From the NCBI GenBank assembly GCA_900609035.2, contig UXAT02000034.1, positions 62,001 through 126,000 of the forward strand: a stretch of DNA of 64,000 nucleotides, written 5' to 3'. Positions 37,057-45,021 of this stretch are shown here, piece by piece. The notes beneath the pieces were generated by a model. It saw only the letters and a program-made list of their open reading frames with translations. It was not told the DNA's origin and did not search any database. This DNA comes from Candidatus Defluviicoccus seviourii (GTDB lineage: Bacteria; Pseudomonadota; Alphaproteobacteria; Rhodospirillales; Defluviicoccaceae). A program made the translations under genes and the position numbers. The stretch's first letter is position 1, and each line of letters opens with the position of its first letter.

Positions 37057-37917
37057 TCAAGCGTCCCTGAGCCCGAGCGTGCGGCGCACCGCCGAGCCGA
37101 TCCGCCCAAGCGCGTCGCGTTGCACGGGAAAGAACTCGCCCTCCGTCAGGCGGTAGCACTCGCACTGCAGATTGATGTAGCGACGGTACAAAGGCGTGAT
37201 GGCGCGCGGCGAGACACCATGAATCGAGCGCGGCGTGTTCAAGTACATGACCAGCGTATTGGCACGATACGGCACAACCCTGAACGGCTCGACGTAGCGC
37301 TCCGCGATATCGCGGCGGCCGTCTTGGAAATAGCGGCTGCCTTCCTTGGCGCGGTAGAGGACAAGATCGCCACCCTCCACGCTATCCTCGGGTAATCGAA
37401 AATAGAGTAGCCCGGCATAGAGCTTGTGGGTGTCATCGACATGCGGCCCGCGCACAGCCGTCTTCTCCTTGACCGGGCTGTTGACGCCGAACTGGCAGTC
37501 CATCATCACGTCCGCGGACTTGTTCTCCGCCGCCTTCTCCTTGCCGCGTGAACGCAGACCGATCGTAGCCTGATCGACCAGTGTACCCAGAAGCGCGTCG
37601 AGGTTCGGGTAGACACGATCCAGCGCCGCCCGCCAGAAAGCGATCATCTCGCGAAAGAAGGTCTCGGAGGTATGGTAAGCGAAGAAGTCCCTCCAAATGG
37701 CCGGGATCTCCGGATTATCGATCACCTCGCGCGCTTGGCGGAGATACGCCCGGTTATTGTCCAGAGGGCCAGAGCCGGCGACGGTCTCCAGGCTTGGATA
37801 GGCAGCCGCCAGTTCAGCATAGTAATCGGGATCCAATGCTTCCGTTGAGTAAATATACGGCTGCGGATCGAGGACAATGTGGCTCGGATCGAGACGTTCG
37901 AGGACGCTGTGAACCAT
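37057..37917 (-). CDS. 2-oxoglutarate/Fe(II)-dependent oxygenase, second of pair
   Basis: 286 aa from the ATG at 37917 (MVHSVLERLDPSHIVLD). The double-stranded beta-helix oxygenase motif is readable: H-x-D in GPHVDDTHKLYAGLLYFR, then the distal His in NTPRSIHGVSPR and a basic residue in PLYRRYINLQ for 2-oxoglutarate. Such enzymes hydroxylate or otherwise oxidise small molecules, sugars, lipids or proteins. The N-terminus (YYAELAAAYPSLETV) resembles its neighbour's, and the two probably arose by duplication. Same transcription unit as the genes on either side. Confidence 0.75.
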   Translation of the reverse strand: MVHSVLERLDPSHIVLDPQPYIYSTEALDPDYYAELAAAYPSLETVAGSGPLDNNRAYLRQAREVIDNPEIPAIWRDFFAYHTSETFFREMIAFWRAALDRVYPNLDALLGTLVDQATIGLRSRGKEKAAENKSADVMMDCQFGVNSPVKEKTAVRGPHVDDTHKLYAGLLYFRLPEDSVEGGDLVLYRAKEGSRYFQDGRRDIAERYVEPFRVVPYRANTLVMYLNTPRSIHGVSPRAITPLYRRYINLQCECYRLTEGEFFPVQRDALGRIGSAVRRTLGLRDA

Positions 37918-37949
37918 CGGTGTGACCTCCCCTATCGACGGCGACCCGC

Positions 37950-38705
37950 TCAAGTCGTCTCGATATTGATGGTGAGTGTCTTGCGCAGCGCGTCCGTGCC
38001 GGCTCCCGTCATCGGCCGGACCGAGTGCCATGAATTGAACGTCTTGATGAAGACCACGGCCTGATTGGCTGTAAAGGGAAATACGTCAATCATCTCGACC
38101 TCGTCGAACGAGGCTTGCCGATTGAGCTGGTTGAAAATCATCTGCGCGTTCTTCGGCCGATTGATTTCCGTCCCGCCGCCGAACTCGGGGAGCCACTCGG
38201 AATCGTCGACCATGGAGATGATGAGGGTGACGATTTTCGTCGGCGAGTCGGTGTGCGGCATGACCGAACCGCCTTCGGCCGGCAGCATCGAGAATTCGAA
38301 CCGCGCCGTCAGTCGTCCCTGGCGGACGCCGACCCGCCAACCGGCGACGCTCTTGAACGTTCGCAGCAGCCGCTTTCGCAGCGACGGAGGCTTCTTGTAG
38401 CCCAGGTCGATCTGATGCGCTCTCAGCGTCTGCATGACCTCAAGGATGAAGTCGTCGCTCTTGAGCCAGCCATGGAACTCCCGCCACACCGGTGTGGTGG
38501 CGATGAAGTCTTCGTATTGTCGCGGGTTGAAACGCTCGGACAAGGTAAACTTGTGCCCGACCTTCTCCAGATAAACGAAGCGCTCACGCTCGGGATAGGT
38601 CGAGGCCAACTCCTTGTACACGCTCTCATCCATGATCGGACGAGCGTATCCGATCGGAAAAGGCTCGTAGCGGAATCGCAAGTGATCGTAGTTGAAATAT
38701 CCCAC
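37950..38705 (-). CDS. 2-oxoglutarate/Fe(II)-dependent oxygenase, first of pair
   Basis: 251 aa. Metal-binding H-x-D in VMPHTDSPTKIVTLIISM, FGGGTEI in the core, distal His in TFNSWHSVRPM, and R-K-T in LRKTLTINIE for 2-oxoglutarate. It begins MGYFNYDHLRFRYEPFPIG and shares the YKELASTYPERE block with the next gene (YYAELAAAYPS), so they are probable paralogues. The unit order is methyltransferase, this oxygenase, oxygenase, methyltransferase, with gaps of 17, 32 and 72 nt. The substrate is not known; a polysaccharide or lipid headgroup is the inference from context. Confidence 0.78.
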   Translation of the reverse strand: MGYFNYDHLRFRYEPFPIGYARPIMDESVYKELASTYPERERFVYLEKVGHKFTLSERFNPRQYEDFIATTPVWREFHGWLKSDDFILEVMQTLRAHQIDLGYKKPPSLRKRLLRTFKSVAGWRVGVRQGRLTARFEFSMLPAEGGSVMPHTDSPTKIVTLIISMVDDSEWLPEFGGGTEINRPKNAQMIFNQLNRQASFDEVEMIDVFPFTANQAVVFIKTFNSWHSVRPMTGAGTDALRKTLTINIETT

Positions 38706-38722
38706 GCGCTGCCCCGTCGTCG

Positions 38723-39457
38723 TCAGGCCGCCGGCTTACCAAACACGACCTGCGTGTACTCGCCGCGCAAGAGCTTACCTAACGGCCGCTCCTCGATCAC
38801 GGCGAAGGCGCCCAGTTCCTTGATCTTGTCGACGATCGCAGAGACGGTCTTCCAGTGCGTCGCCTCGTACTCGCCGGCCGTAAAGCCCTCCTCGTATCCG
38901 GCAAACAGCTCGGCGACAAAGATTCCCCCCGGCCGCAGCACCCGGCCCACCTCGCCTACCACCTTGGCGAGATCGAAGACGTGATCGAGGCTGTTGCAGT
39001 AGACCGCATCGATCGAGTTATCCGCAAACACCAGCTTATGAAAGTCGCCCGGAAGAACGTAGGCGTTGGATTTCCCAGGTTCAAGATCAATCCCAACGGC
39101 AAAATGACCCAACGTGATCAGGGCGCGCACTTCCGTGCCAACCCGCGCCGCGAGGCAGAGAACAGAGTTCTTATCCTTCAATGGGCCACATGAGCCCAGT
39201 CGGGAAACAAATTCCTCGTAGAATAGTTCCTCGTTCTCCTTCAACCGGTCACTAACTCTATCAAGTTTAGAGGCCTGATGTGCAATATACTCGTCATAGG
39301 ACGCGTAGCGACGGAACGAAAGCTCTCCCTCCGACTGCCAGCGATCGGATTTGAATCGCGCCTCTCGCAGCTTCTTTTTTACAGCGCGCTTGCGCTGAGT
39401 CGCCTTCTCGCCGATCCCATACTTTAAAATATTTTTAACGCGCTTCAGTGTGGCCAC
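38723..39457 (-). CDS. SAM-dependent methyltransferase, atypical motif I
   Basis: 244 aa. Motif I is unusual (VLCLAARVGTEVRALITLG, lacking the GxGxG), followed by FAVGIDLEPG, FADNSIDAVYCNSLDHVFDLAKV and VLRPGGIFVAEL, which together mark a class I methyltransferase of the Methyltransf_11 type. The first ~60 residues are very Lys/Arg-rich and basic. Codon use is more AT-rich than that of the flanking core genes, and the upstream region (39400-39450) contains AAAATATTTTTAACG. That points to recent transfer of this part of the locus. Confidence 0.75.
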   Translation of the reverse strand: MATLKRVKNILKYGIGEKATQRKRAVKKKLREARFKSDRWQSEGELSFRRYASYDEYIAHQASKLDRVSDRLKENEELFYEEFVSRLGSCGPLKDKNSVLCLAARVGTEVRALITLGHFAVGIDLEPGKSNAYVLPGDFHKLVFADNSIDAVYCNSLDHVFDLAKVVGEVGRVLRPGGIFVAELFAGYEEGFTAGEYEATHWKTVSAIVDKIKELGAFAVIEERPLGKLLRGEYTQVVFGKPAA

Positions 39458-39530
39458 AACTCACCTCTGGCAATGCCACTTGATTTCGCCACGCGCCGGC
39501 GTCGGCTGCAGAGCGGGCCGACCAAAGCCG

Positions 39531-40232
39531 TCACTCGCCCAGCAACGGCACGCCGGTCCGTTCGTTCACGATCGGCTCAGTCGTATAAAGCCGTTTTGTG
39601 CAGTGCGACAAGGCCGTAATCACCGCTATGTCGGTATCGGCGTGCCGGCTTTCTGCGCTGCCGCGCAGGCGAATATCCGGGTTCTCGGCGTAAGCGTGCG
39701 TGATCTGAAAGCTGAATCCGCTGACCACGACCCGCGTGTACGCCGGATCGCTAAGCCCGAGCGCCACCGCAACGACGCCGCTCGAAGGTGGCTTCCGACG
39801 CATGAGCGTCGTCAAGTTTCCATCGTTACCGGACATGGCAAGAATCATCCCGGCGTACGCGTCCGACGAGCGGACTTCGGTGCGGTCGTAATGGTAATCG
39901 ACCCGCGCCAACTCGCGGCGCAGGAACCACGGCGTCGCCCGCAGAACGCGGCCGGCGTTGGCGATTTGCTTCAGCCGGTTGCCGCGATAGGGCCGACGCG
40001 GATAGATGAACAGCGTACCGGTGCTCAAGCCCCTGAGTGCCGCCAGGGCGATCGCATTCGATGGCGTCGTGCGTGATGCGAGGATGGTCGATACGACGGT
40101 AAACGCCGGCCGCGCCAAACCCAGCCGCGCAGCCGACGCGCCCGACGCGTTGGCGCAAGCAAGAGCGTCCCAGCTTCCGGCCGGTGGCAATACCGGTTCG
40201 GGCTTCGATCCAAGTACGAGCAGAGTGCGCAT
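39531..40232 (-). CDS. Uncharacterised protein of a surface-glycan locus
   Basis: 233 aa from the ATG at 40232 (MRTLLVLGSKPEPVLP); the frame extends 11 codons further but those lack support. The N-terminus VLGSKPEPVLPPAGSWDALACANASG resembles a nucleotide-sugar Rossmann strand-loop. The C-terminus (SRHADTDIAVITAL and LYTTEPIVNERTGVPLLGE) has the pattern seen in sialyltransferase-like proteins, with His-Ala-Asp and LYTTE blocks. I cannot assign a family with certainty. Located between the ELM1-like gene and a methyltransferase in one transcription unit, so a transferase acting on a glycan is the best guess. Confidence 0.6.
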   Translation of the reverse strand: MRTLLVLGSKPEPVLPPAGSWDALACANASGASAARLGLARPAFTVVSTILASRTTPSNAIALAALRGLSTGTLFIYPRRPYRGNRLKQIANAGRVLRATPWFLRRELARVDYHYDRTEVRSSDAYAGMILAMSGNDGNLTTLMRRKPPSSGVVAVALGLSDPAYTRVVVSGFSFQITHAYAENPDIRLRGSAESRHADTDIAVITALSHCTKRLYTTEPIVNERTGVPLLGE

Positions 40233-40291
40233 TAGCCCCGTCCGCGTTGCCCGCCCGGTTTGCACCGTTCGGGCCGGCTGACCGTCATCCG

Positions 40292-41473
40292 TCAGGCGGT
40301 TCGGCGTGCCGGCAGCAACTCACGCCACTCCGTGAGCGGCGCAGGAACCGTCAGCGGCGGGAGCTGGAACAGCGCCCGAACCCCGGCGACAGCGTGATCA
40401 AGGCACTCCAGGGGCGGTAATGGCCCTTCAGGGAACTGCTCGCCCAGCCAGACCGCCCGCTTGGCCTCGATCAGGTCGTGATGAATGATACGGATATCAC
40501 GCCCCAGCCGCACTGGGCCGAACCGCAACAACTGGCGGTAGAGGAATGCCTTGATATGCGTCGCTTCGATCGGCCCCCAGCGAAACGGTTGCGCTGGCGC
40601 GTCGGGCCGCATGGCATTGCGCCCCTCGCCAAGATCGAAGATGTAAACCGGTTTGCGGGTCGCGCACGCCTCGGTCAGCATCGACATGCTGTCACCGGTC
40701 ACGATGATCGAATGCGCAAGACCGAGGAACGCAAAATAGGGATTCTCCTTGGCGTCCTTTGTCCAGCGGAACAGGTAATGGGGGACATCAACGGCACCCA
40801 CGAAGGCGTCGATTGCGGCGGTTGGCGTGCGCGCGCTCGTCGTCACGAGGAGCGAACCGCCGCACGAGCGCGCCAGTGCGCTGGCCTGGACCGCGAGACG
40901 GCGGCCGGCTTCCCGGTCGAAGCTGTAGGGACCGCTCGGTCCGCCGATGACGACGGCGATCATCGGCTGTGGCAGCGCGCGCAGCCGCGGCGCCCACAGG
41001 GCGGCATCGGCGCTGAGTCGCTCCGCCGTGACCCGATGCAACGGTGTCTTGTTGTGGACGACGTTCGAGCGTTCCGGCAGGCGGTACTGCGGCGTGGTAA
41101 CGACCAAGTCGAATTGATCGAGGTTCGACCACGGGCGGCCGACGTGAACGATGCGCACAGCGTGCGGGCGCGCCTGCTGCTTGATCCAGCGCGCAACCGG
41201 CTCATTGCGCCGGCCGGCGGTCAGGACGAGATCCGGCCACGGTGCCCCAAGCGGCGATGACCGGCTCGCGTCGACGCCCTTAAGCGTCGCGCCGAACAGC
41301 GCATGCGCCAGCGGCTCGAACCGGTTGTACACGAACCGCTTGATCTCGAACGGCCAGCCGAGCGCCTCCGCCAGTGAGAGAACCTGGCTGTTGTCGCCGG
41401 CCTTGTGGCCCATGAGCACCCAAACGCGCGGGCTCTCCGTAATCCAAGCAAGCGGTGCCATTCCGTGCGGCAT
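40292..41473 (-). CDS. ELM1-family (DUF1022) glycosyltransferase-like protein
   Basis: 393 aa. The family (mitochondrial fission ELM1, PF06258-type) has a GT-B-like fold in bacteria. Seen: VLMGHKAGDNSQVLSLAEALGWPFE at the N-terminus, PDLVLTAGRRNEPVARWI, HVGRPWSNLDQFDLVVTTPQY, VVIGGPSGPYSFD and LLVTTSARTP, with IIVTGDSMSMLTEACATRKPVYIF as the nucleotide-binding part. These match the family closely. First gene of the six-gene unit. Bacterial homologues often neighbour lipopolysaccharide genes and probably transfer a sugar. Confidence 0.85.
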   Translation of the reverse strand: MPHGMAPLAWITESPRVWVLMGHKAGDNSQVLSLAEALGWPFEIKRFVYNRFEPLAHALFGATLKGVDASRSSPLGAPWPDLVLTAGRRNEPVARWIKQQARPHAVRIVHVGRPWSNLDQFDLVVTTPQYRLPERSNVVHNKTPLHRVTAERLSADAALWAPRLRALPQPMIAVVIGGPSGPYSFDREAGRRLAVQASALARSCGGSLLVTTSARTPTAAIDAFVGAVDVPHYLFRWTKDAKENPYFAFLGLAHSIIVTGDSMSMLTEACATRKPVYIFDLGEGRNAMRPDAPAQPFRWGPIEATHIKAFLYRQLLRFGPVRLGRDIRIIHHDLIEAKRAVWLGEQFPEGPLPPLECLDHAVAGVRALFQLPPLTVPAPLTEWRELLPARRTA

Positions 41474-41960
41474 TCTCTGTCCCTTTCGACGTCACTCCTT
41501 CGCCGTGCTGGCAAGGAGCCGTCCGTCTCCGTCCGGACCTGGTGATCTCCGGACCCTTCGCCGCGCCCATCTCCGGCCGATGCGACCGCAACCGGCCACC
41601 TTCGCAAATGGGTCGCAGGATCACCCACCAACCTTGATCGCAGCGTCGGCACGATCCCTCAAGTCAATCTTTGTTTCGGTTTGTTACCCCGACATGTACT
41701 CATCGCCCTCTCCGGCAGCCGCGGACAACTGCAACAACATTTGTTAAGCCGCCAAGGCGACTTGCCTTTGGCTGTCGCTGTGGCTTTAGCGCGGCAATGC
41801 TTGCACGACTGAGGCACCGGGCGCCCGGATGACTTGGCAGACCGTCAGTTTCGGATTATCAAAGACAGGGCTGGTCGACTTGCGCCGGGCGGTCAGGCCG
41901 CAGCGGGGATATCGGGCCGGGTCGGACTGCCGGCACCACTTTGCATTGGGTAATGCGGGA
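41474..41960. other. Intergenic region between divergent operons
   Basis: 487 bp between the ELM1-like gene and the sulfotransferase gene. No open frame with credible composition was seen, so it most likely holds the two divergent promoters. GGTTTGTTACCCC and ACATTTGTTAAGCC (41679-41750) are the most AT-rich segments. I could not fix a -35/-10 pair. Confidence 0.5.
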
Positions 41961-42893
41961 ATGGAAATCGCGTTTCGAACGACACTACGGCACATCATCA
42001 TGCACCTCCTGTTCTTCCTGCCGGACGCCAGGAAGGTGCGGATCGAGCGATGGCTGCGCGGTCATGAGGACTTTCGCAAGCTGTCGCTTGCCGAAAGCGT
42101 GATCGTCTCGTTCGGCAAGAGCGGGCGGACATGGCTGCGCGTGATGATGTCGCGTTTCTACCAAGTCAGGCATGGTCTTTCCGAACGGCATCTCATCGCC
42201 TTCGATAATCTGCATCGCAAGAACAAGGCGATTCCGCTGATTTTCTTCACGCATGACAACTACCTCAAGGACTTTACGGATCACAATCAAACCAAGGAAG
42301 ACTATTATCAGAAAAAAGTAGTTTTGATGGTACGCGATCCGGCCGATGTCGCTGTTTCTCAGTACTTTCAGTGGAAATTCCGGATGACTGAGCGCAAGAA
42401 GATCATTAACAAGTATCCGCTCGATCCGAACGTCACCTTATTCGACTTTGTCATGAACCCGGAAAGCGGTTTGGGCAAAATCATTGACTTTATGAACGGT
42501 TGGGCGCGCGAACTCGGGCGCTTTCGCTCGCTCCTGATCGTCCGCTACGAAGATATGCGCGCCGATCCGGGTGCCGCACTGGGAAGGATCCTCGAGTTCA
42601 TCGGCACGCCGGCAACGCCCGAAGAGCTCGCAGAGGCGGTTCGCTTCGCGTCCGTTGAGAACATGCGCGCGCTCGAAACCAAGCGGGTGTTCTGGCTCGC
42701 CGGCCGGAGGATGCTGGCGGGCGACCGCAATAACCCGAATAGTTTCAAGGTGCGCCGCGCCAAGGTTGGCGGCTACCGCGATGACTTCACGCCCGAACAG
42801 CAAGAGGCGATCGACCGCGAGATCGCGACCCATCTGGCGCCGGTGTTCGGCTATGGCGCCGCCGCGACCAAGACCGCCGCCACGGCGACGTAA
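41961..42893 (+). CDS. Sulfotransferase
   Basis: About 310 aa if it starts at ATG 41961 (MEIAFRTTLRHIIMHLL); the open frame continues further upstream to 41829. It transfers sulfate from PAPS. The 5'-phosphosulfate loop is VIVSFGKSGRTWLRVMM, and the 3'-phosphate site is LMVRDPADVAVSQYF, both in the right order. YEDMRADPGAALGRILEFIG is the dimer-helix region. The C-terminal half is a normal sulfotransferase. The acceptor is unknown; the neighbouring glycosyltransferase-like gene suggests a carbohydrate. Confidence 0.85.
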   Translation: MEIAFRTTLRHIIMHLLFFLPDARKVRIERWLRGHEDFRKLSLAESVIVSFGKSGRTWLRVMMSRFYQVRHGLSERHLIAFDNLHRKNKAIPLIFFTHDNYLKDFTDHNQTKEDYYQKKVVLMVRDPADVAVSQYFQWKFRMTERKKIINKYPLDPNVTLFDFVMNPESGLGKIIDFMNGWARELGRFRSLLIVRYEDMRADPGAALGRILEFIGTPATPEELAEAVRFASVENMRALETKRVFWLAGRRMLAGDRNNPNSFKVRRAKVGGYRDDFTPEQQEAIDREIATHLAPVFGYGAAATKTAATAT

Positions 42894-42947
42894 CCAGGCT
42901 GGCAGTGCGACGCGACGACCAAGGAAACCGGGAAAGGCGAATCGACA

Positions 42948-43916
42948 GTGTCTTCACCCATCGTTGAGACCAAAGCGGGCCAAACGGCGGCGACCACTGC
43001 CGGCCCGCGCCGGCCGTGCGTGTTCATCCACACCAACCCGCAGCAGATGGTGGGGGCGCTGGTGGCCGCCTACGCGCTCAAGCGCAACTCCCACCATGCC
43101 GACCGCTTCGACGTTGAGATCATCAACAGTGCCGATCATGCCTTCCTGAGCGCGCGGGAAGGCCAGTCCTACATGCGCGACGGCGTCCGCCGCACCTGGC
43201 GCAGCCGCGACCTGCAGTCGTTCACGCCGCTGCGGTTCATGCCGCCGGAGCTGATGGGCTACCAGGGTCGCGCCATCGTCATCGATCCGGACATTTTTGC
43301 CGTGGCCGACGTCTGGGAGCTGCTGTCGCGCGATATGGGCGCCACTGCCATCATGTGCCGCAAGCGATCCGGACCGAAGGGCTGGTACGGCTGCTTCGCG
43401 TCGAGCGTGATGCTGCTCGATTGCGCGAAGCTGACACACTGGCGCTGCCAGGAGCAGTTCAACGCCATGTTCGACTTCAAGCTCGACTACATGGACTGGA
43501 TCTCGCTCAAGCGCGAGCCGGCCGGCAGCATCGGCCTGTTCGAGAAGGAATGGAACGACTTCGACCGCCTGACCCCGGCAACGCGGATGCTGCACAACAC
43601 CAGGCGGCGCACCCAGCCCTGGAAGACCGGCCTGCCGATCGATTTCACCCCTGCCGATGCCTACGGGCCGATCCCGGCCTACGCAACGATTGCCCGCATC
43701 GCGATGCGAGCATTGGGCCGGGTGGGACCGTTTGCCCGCTACTGGCGGCATCCGGATTCGGAGCAGGAACGGTTGTTCTTCGGATTGTTGCGCGAATGCC
43801 TGGACAAGGGCATCGTCACCCAGAGCCAGATCGAAGATGAAATGCGCCATGACCACGTTCGGCATGACGCGATCGAGGTGATCCGGCGAATCACGCCACT
43901 GCCGCAGCCGGCTTGA
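42948..43916 (+). CDS. GT8-like glycosyltransferase family protein
   Basis: 322 aa, GTG start at 42948 with GGAAAGG upstream. CVFIHTNPQQMVGALVAAYALKRN opens a GT-A type fold. GRAIVIDPDIFAVADVWEL holds a D-x-D-type metal site, as in GT8 proteins. CFASSVMLLDCAKL and YMDWISLKRE follow the GT8 pattern. No signal peptide or membrane span. It probably transfers a sugar from UDP- or GDP-sugar. It lies 54 nt after the sulfotransferase and may be co-transcribed with it. Confidence 0.65.
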   Translation: MSSPIVETKAGQTAATTAGPRRPCVFIHTNPQQMVGALVAAYALKRNSHHADRFDVEIINSADHAFLSAREGQSYMRDGVRRTWRSRDLQSFTPLRFMPPELMGYQGRAIVIDPDIFAVADVWELLSRDMGATAIMCRKRSGPKGWYGCFASSVMLLDCAKLTHWRCQEQFNAMFDFKLDYMDWISLKREPAGSIGLFEKEWNDFDRLTPATRMLHNTRRRTQPWKTGLPIDFTPADAYGPIPAYATIARIAMRALGRVGPFARYWRHPDSEQERLFFGLLRECLDKGIVTQSQIEDEMRHDHVRHDAIEVIRRITPLPQPA

Positions 43917-43985
43917 GGCCGGGACACGGCAGGGAGTACGAGTAGCCCGCCGCTTGCGGGCCGCGGGCCGGCCGGCAGCGGGCGG

Positions 43986-44918
43986 ATGAGCATGTTTATC
44001 CTGGCGCACCTCACCGATCCGCACCTGCCGACGCCCGGAGGCCAGCAGGCCGCGGCGTTTGCGAACAAGCGGCTGGTGGGGCTCATGTCCTGGCGGTTGC
44101 GGCGCCGGCACATCTATCGGCCCGAGCTGCTCGCCACCCTGGTGCGCGATCTGCAGGCGCAACGCCCCGATCACATTGCCGTCACCGGCGATATCGTCAA
44201 CATCGCGCTGCCGGACGAGTTCGCGGCGGCGGCCGCTTGGCTGGGCGCGCTCGGCACGCCGGAGGGCGTCTCCGTCGTGCCCGGCAATCATGATGCCTAC
44301 GTCCGGGTCGCCGCCGCCTCGTCGCTCGCGCGCTGGGAAGCGTATATGCGCGGCGATGACCCCGCGCCCGCCGATGGCTTTCCGTTCCTGCGCCGGCGCA
44401 ATGGCGTTGCCTTGATCGGCCTTACGACCGCAGAGCCGTCGCCGCCCGGAATGGCGTGGGGCAGCCTCGGCAGCCGGCAGCTGGCGCGACTAGGCCAATT
44501 CCTCGCCGAAGCCCGCAGCGCCGGGGATTTCCGCATCGTGCTGCTGCACCATCGGCCGATTGATGAAGGCTTGGCCCGCCACAAGCGGCTTCGCGACGCA
44601 GCCGCGTTCCGCGACGTCATCGCCCGCCAAGGCGCTGAGCTGGTGCTGCACGGGCACACCCATCGCTTCGAGGTTGGGTTCCTCACCGCCGGCGGCCGGG
44701 AAATCCCGGTCGTAGGCGCGCCGTCTGCGTCGGCCACCACCGATGTACCTGACCACACCGCGCAGTACCATCTCTACCGCATCGCTGCCGTCGAGGGCGG
44801 CTGGTCCCTCGACATGCGCGCCCGGCGCTGCGCGCCCGCCGGCGGCTCACTGACGGAACACCCATTCCGATGGTTGTTTGTGCCAGCGCCTGCCGCCGAC
44901 ACCGGTTCGACAGGCTGA
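43986..44918 (+). CDS. Metallophosphoesterase
   Basis: 310 aa. Complete calcineurin-type motif set: HLTDPHLP, VTGDIVN, VVPGNHD, LHHRP and LHGHTHR. These bind two metals and act on phosphate esters, nucleotides or lipid phosphates. An insertion near residue 30 (FANKRLVGLMSWRLRRRHIYR) is basic and could contact a membrane or polyanion. 69 nt after the GT8-like gene on the same strand, before lptFG. The substrate is unknown. Confidence 0.85.
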   Translation: MSMFILAHLTDPHLPTPGGQQAAAFANKRLVGLMSWRLRRRHIYRPELLATLVRDLQAQRPDHIAVTGDIVNIALPDEFAAAAAWLGALGTPEGVSVVPGNHDAYVRVAAASSLARWEAYMRGDDPAPADGFPFLRRRNGVALIGLTTAEPSPPGMAWGSLGSRQLARLGQFLAEARSAGDFRIVLLHHRPIDEGLARHKRLRDAAAFRDVIARQGAELVLHGHTHRFEVGFLTAGGREIPVVGAPSASATTDVPDHTAQYHLYRIAAVEGGWSLDMRARRCAPAGGSLTEHPFRWLFVPAPAADTGSTG

Positions 44919-45021
44919 CGCGAACGTGCTAGACAGCGCCAGCGTCTGGCGCGGAGGCGACCCCCGCGCTTAGCGCGGAAGCGGGCGCGGCCCAGAGCGT
45001 GCAAGCGATGTTGCGACCTTC

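Noticed and set aside
42954..44291. Open frame of 445 codons on the minus strand
   Set aside because: Antisense of the GT8-like and metallophosphoesterase genes, both of which have clear motifs.
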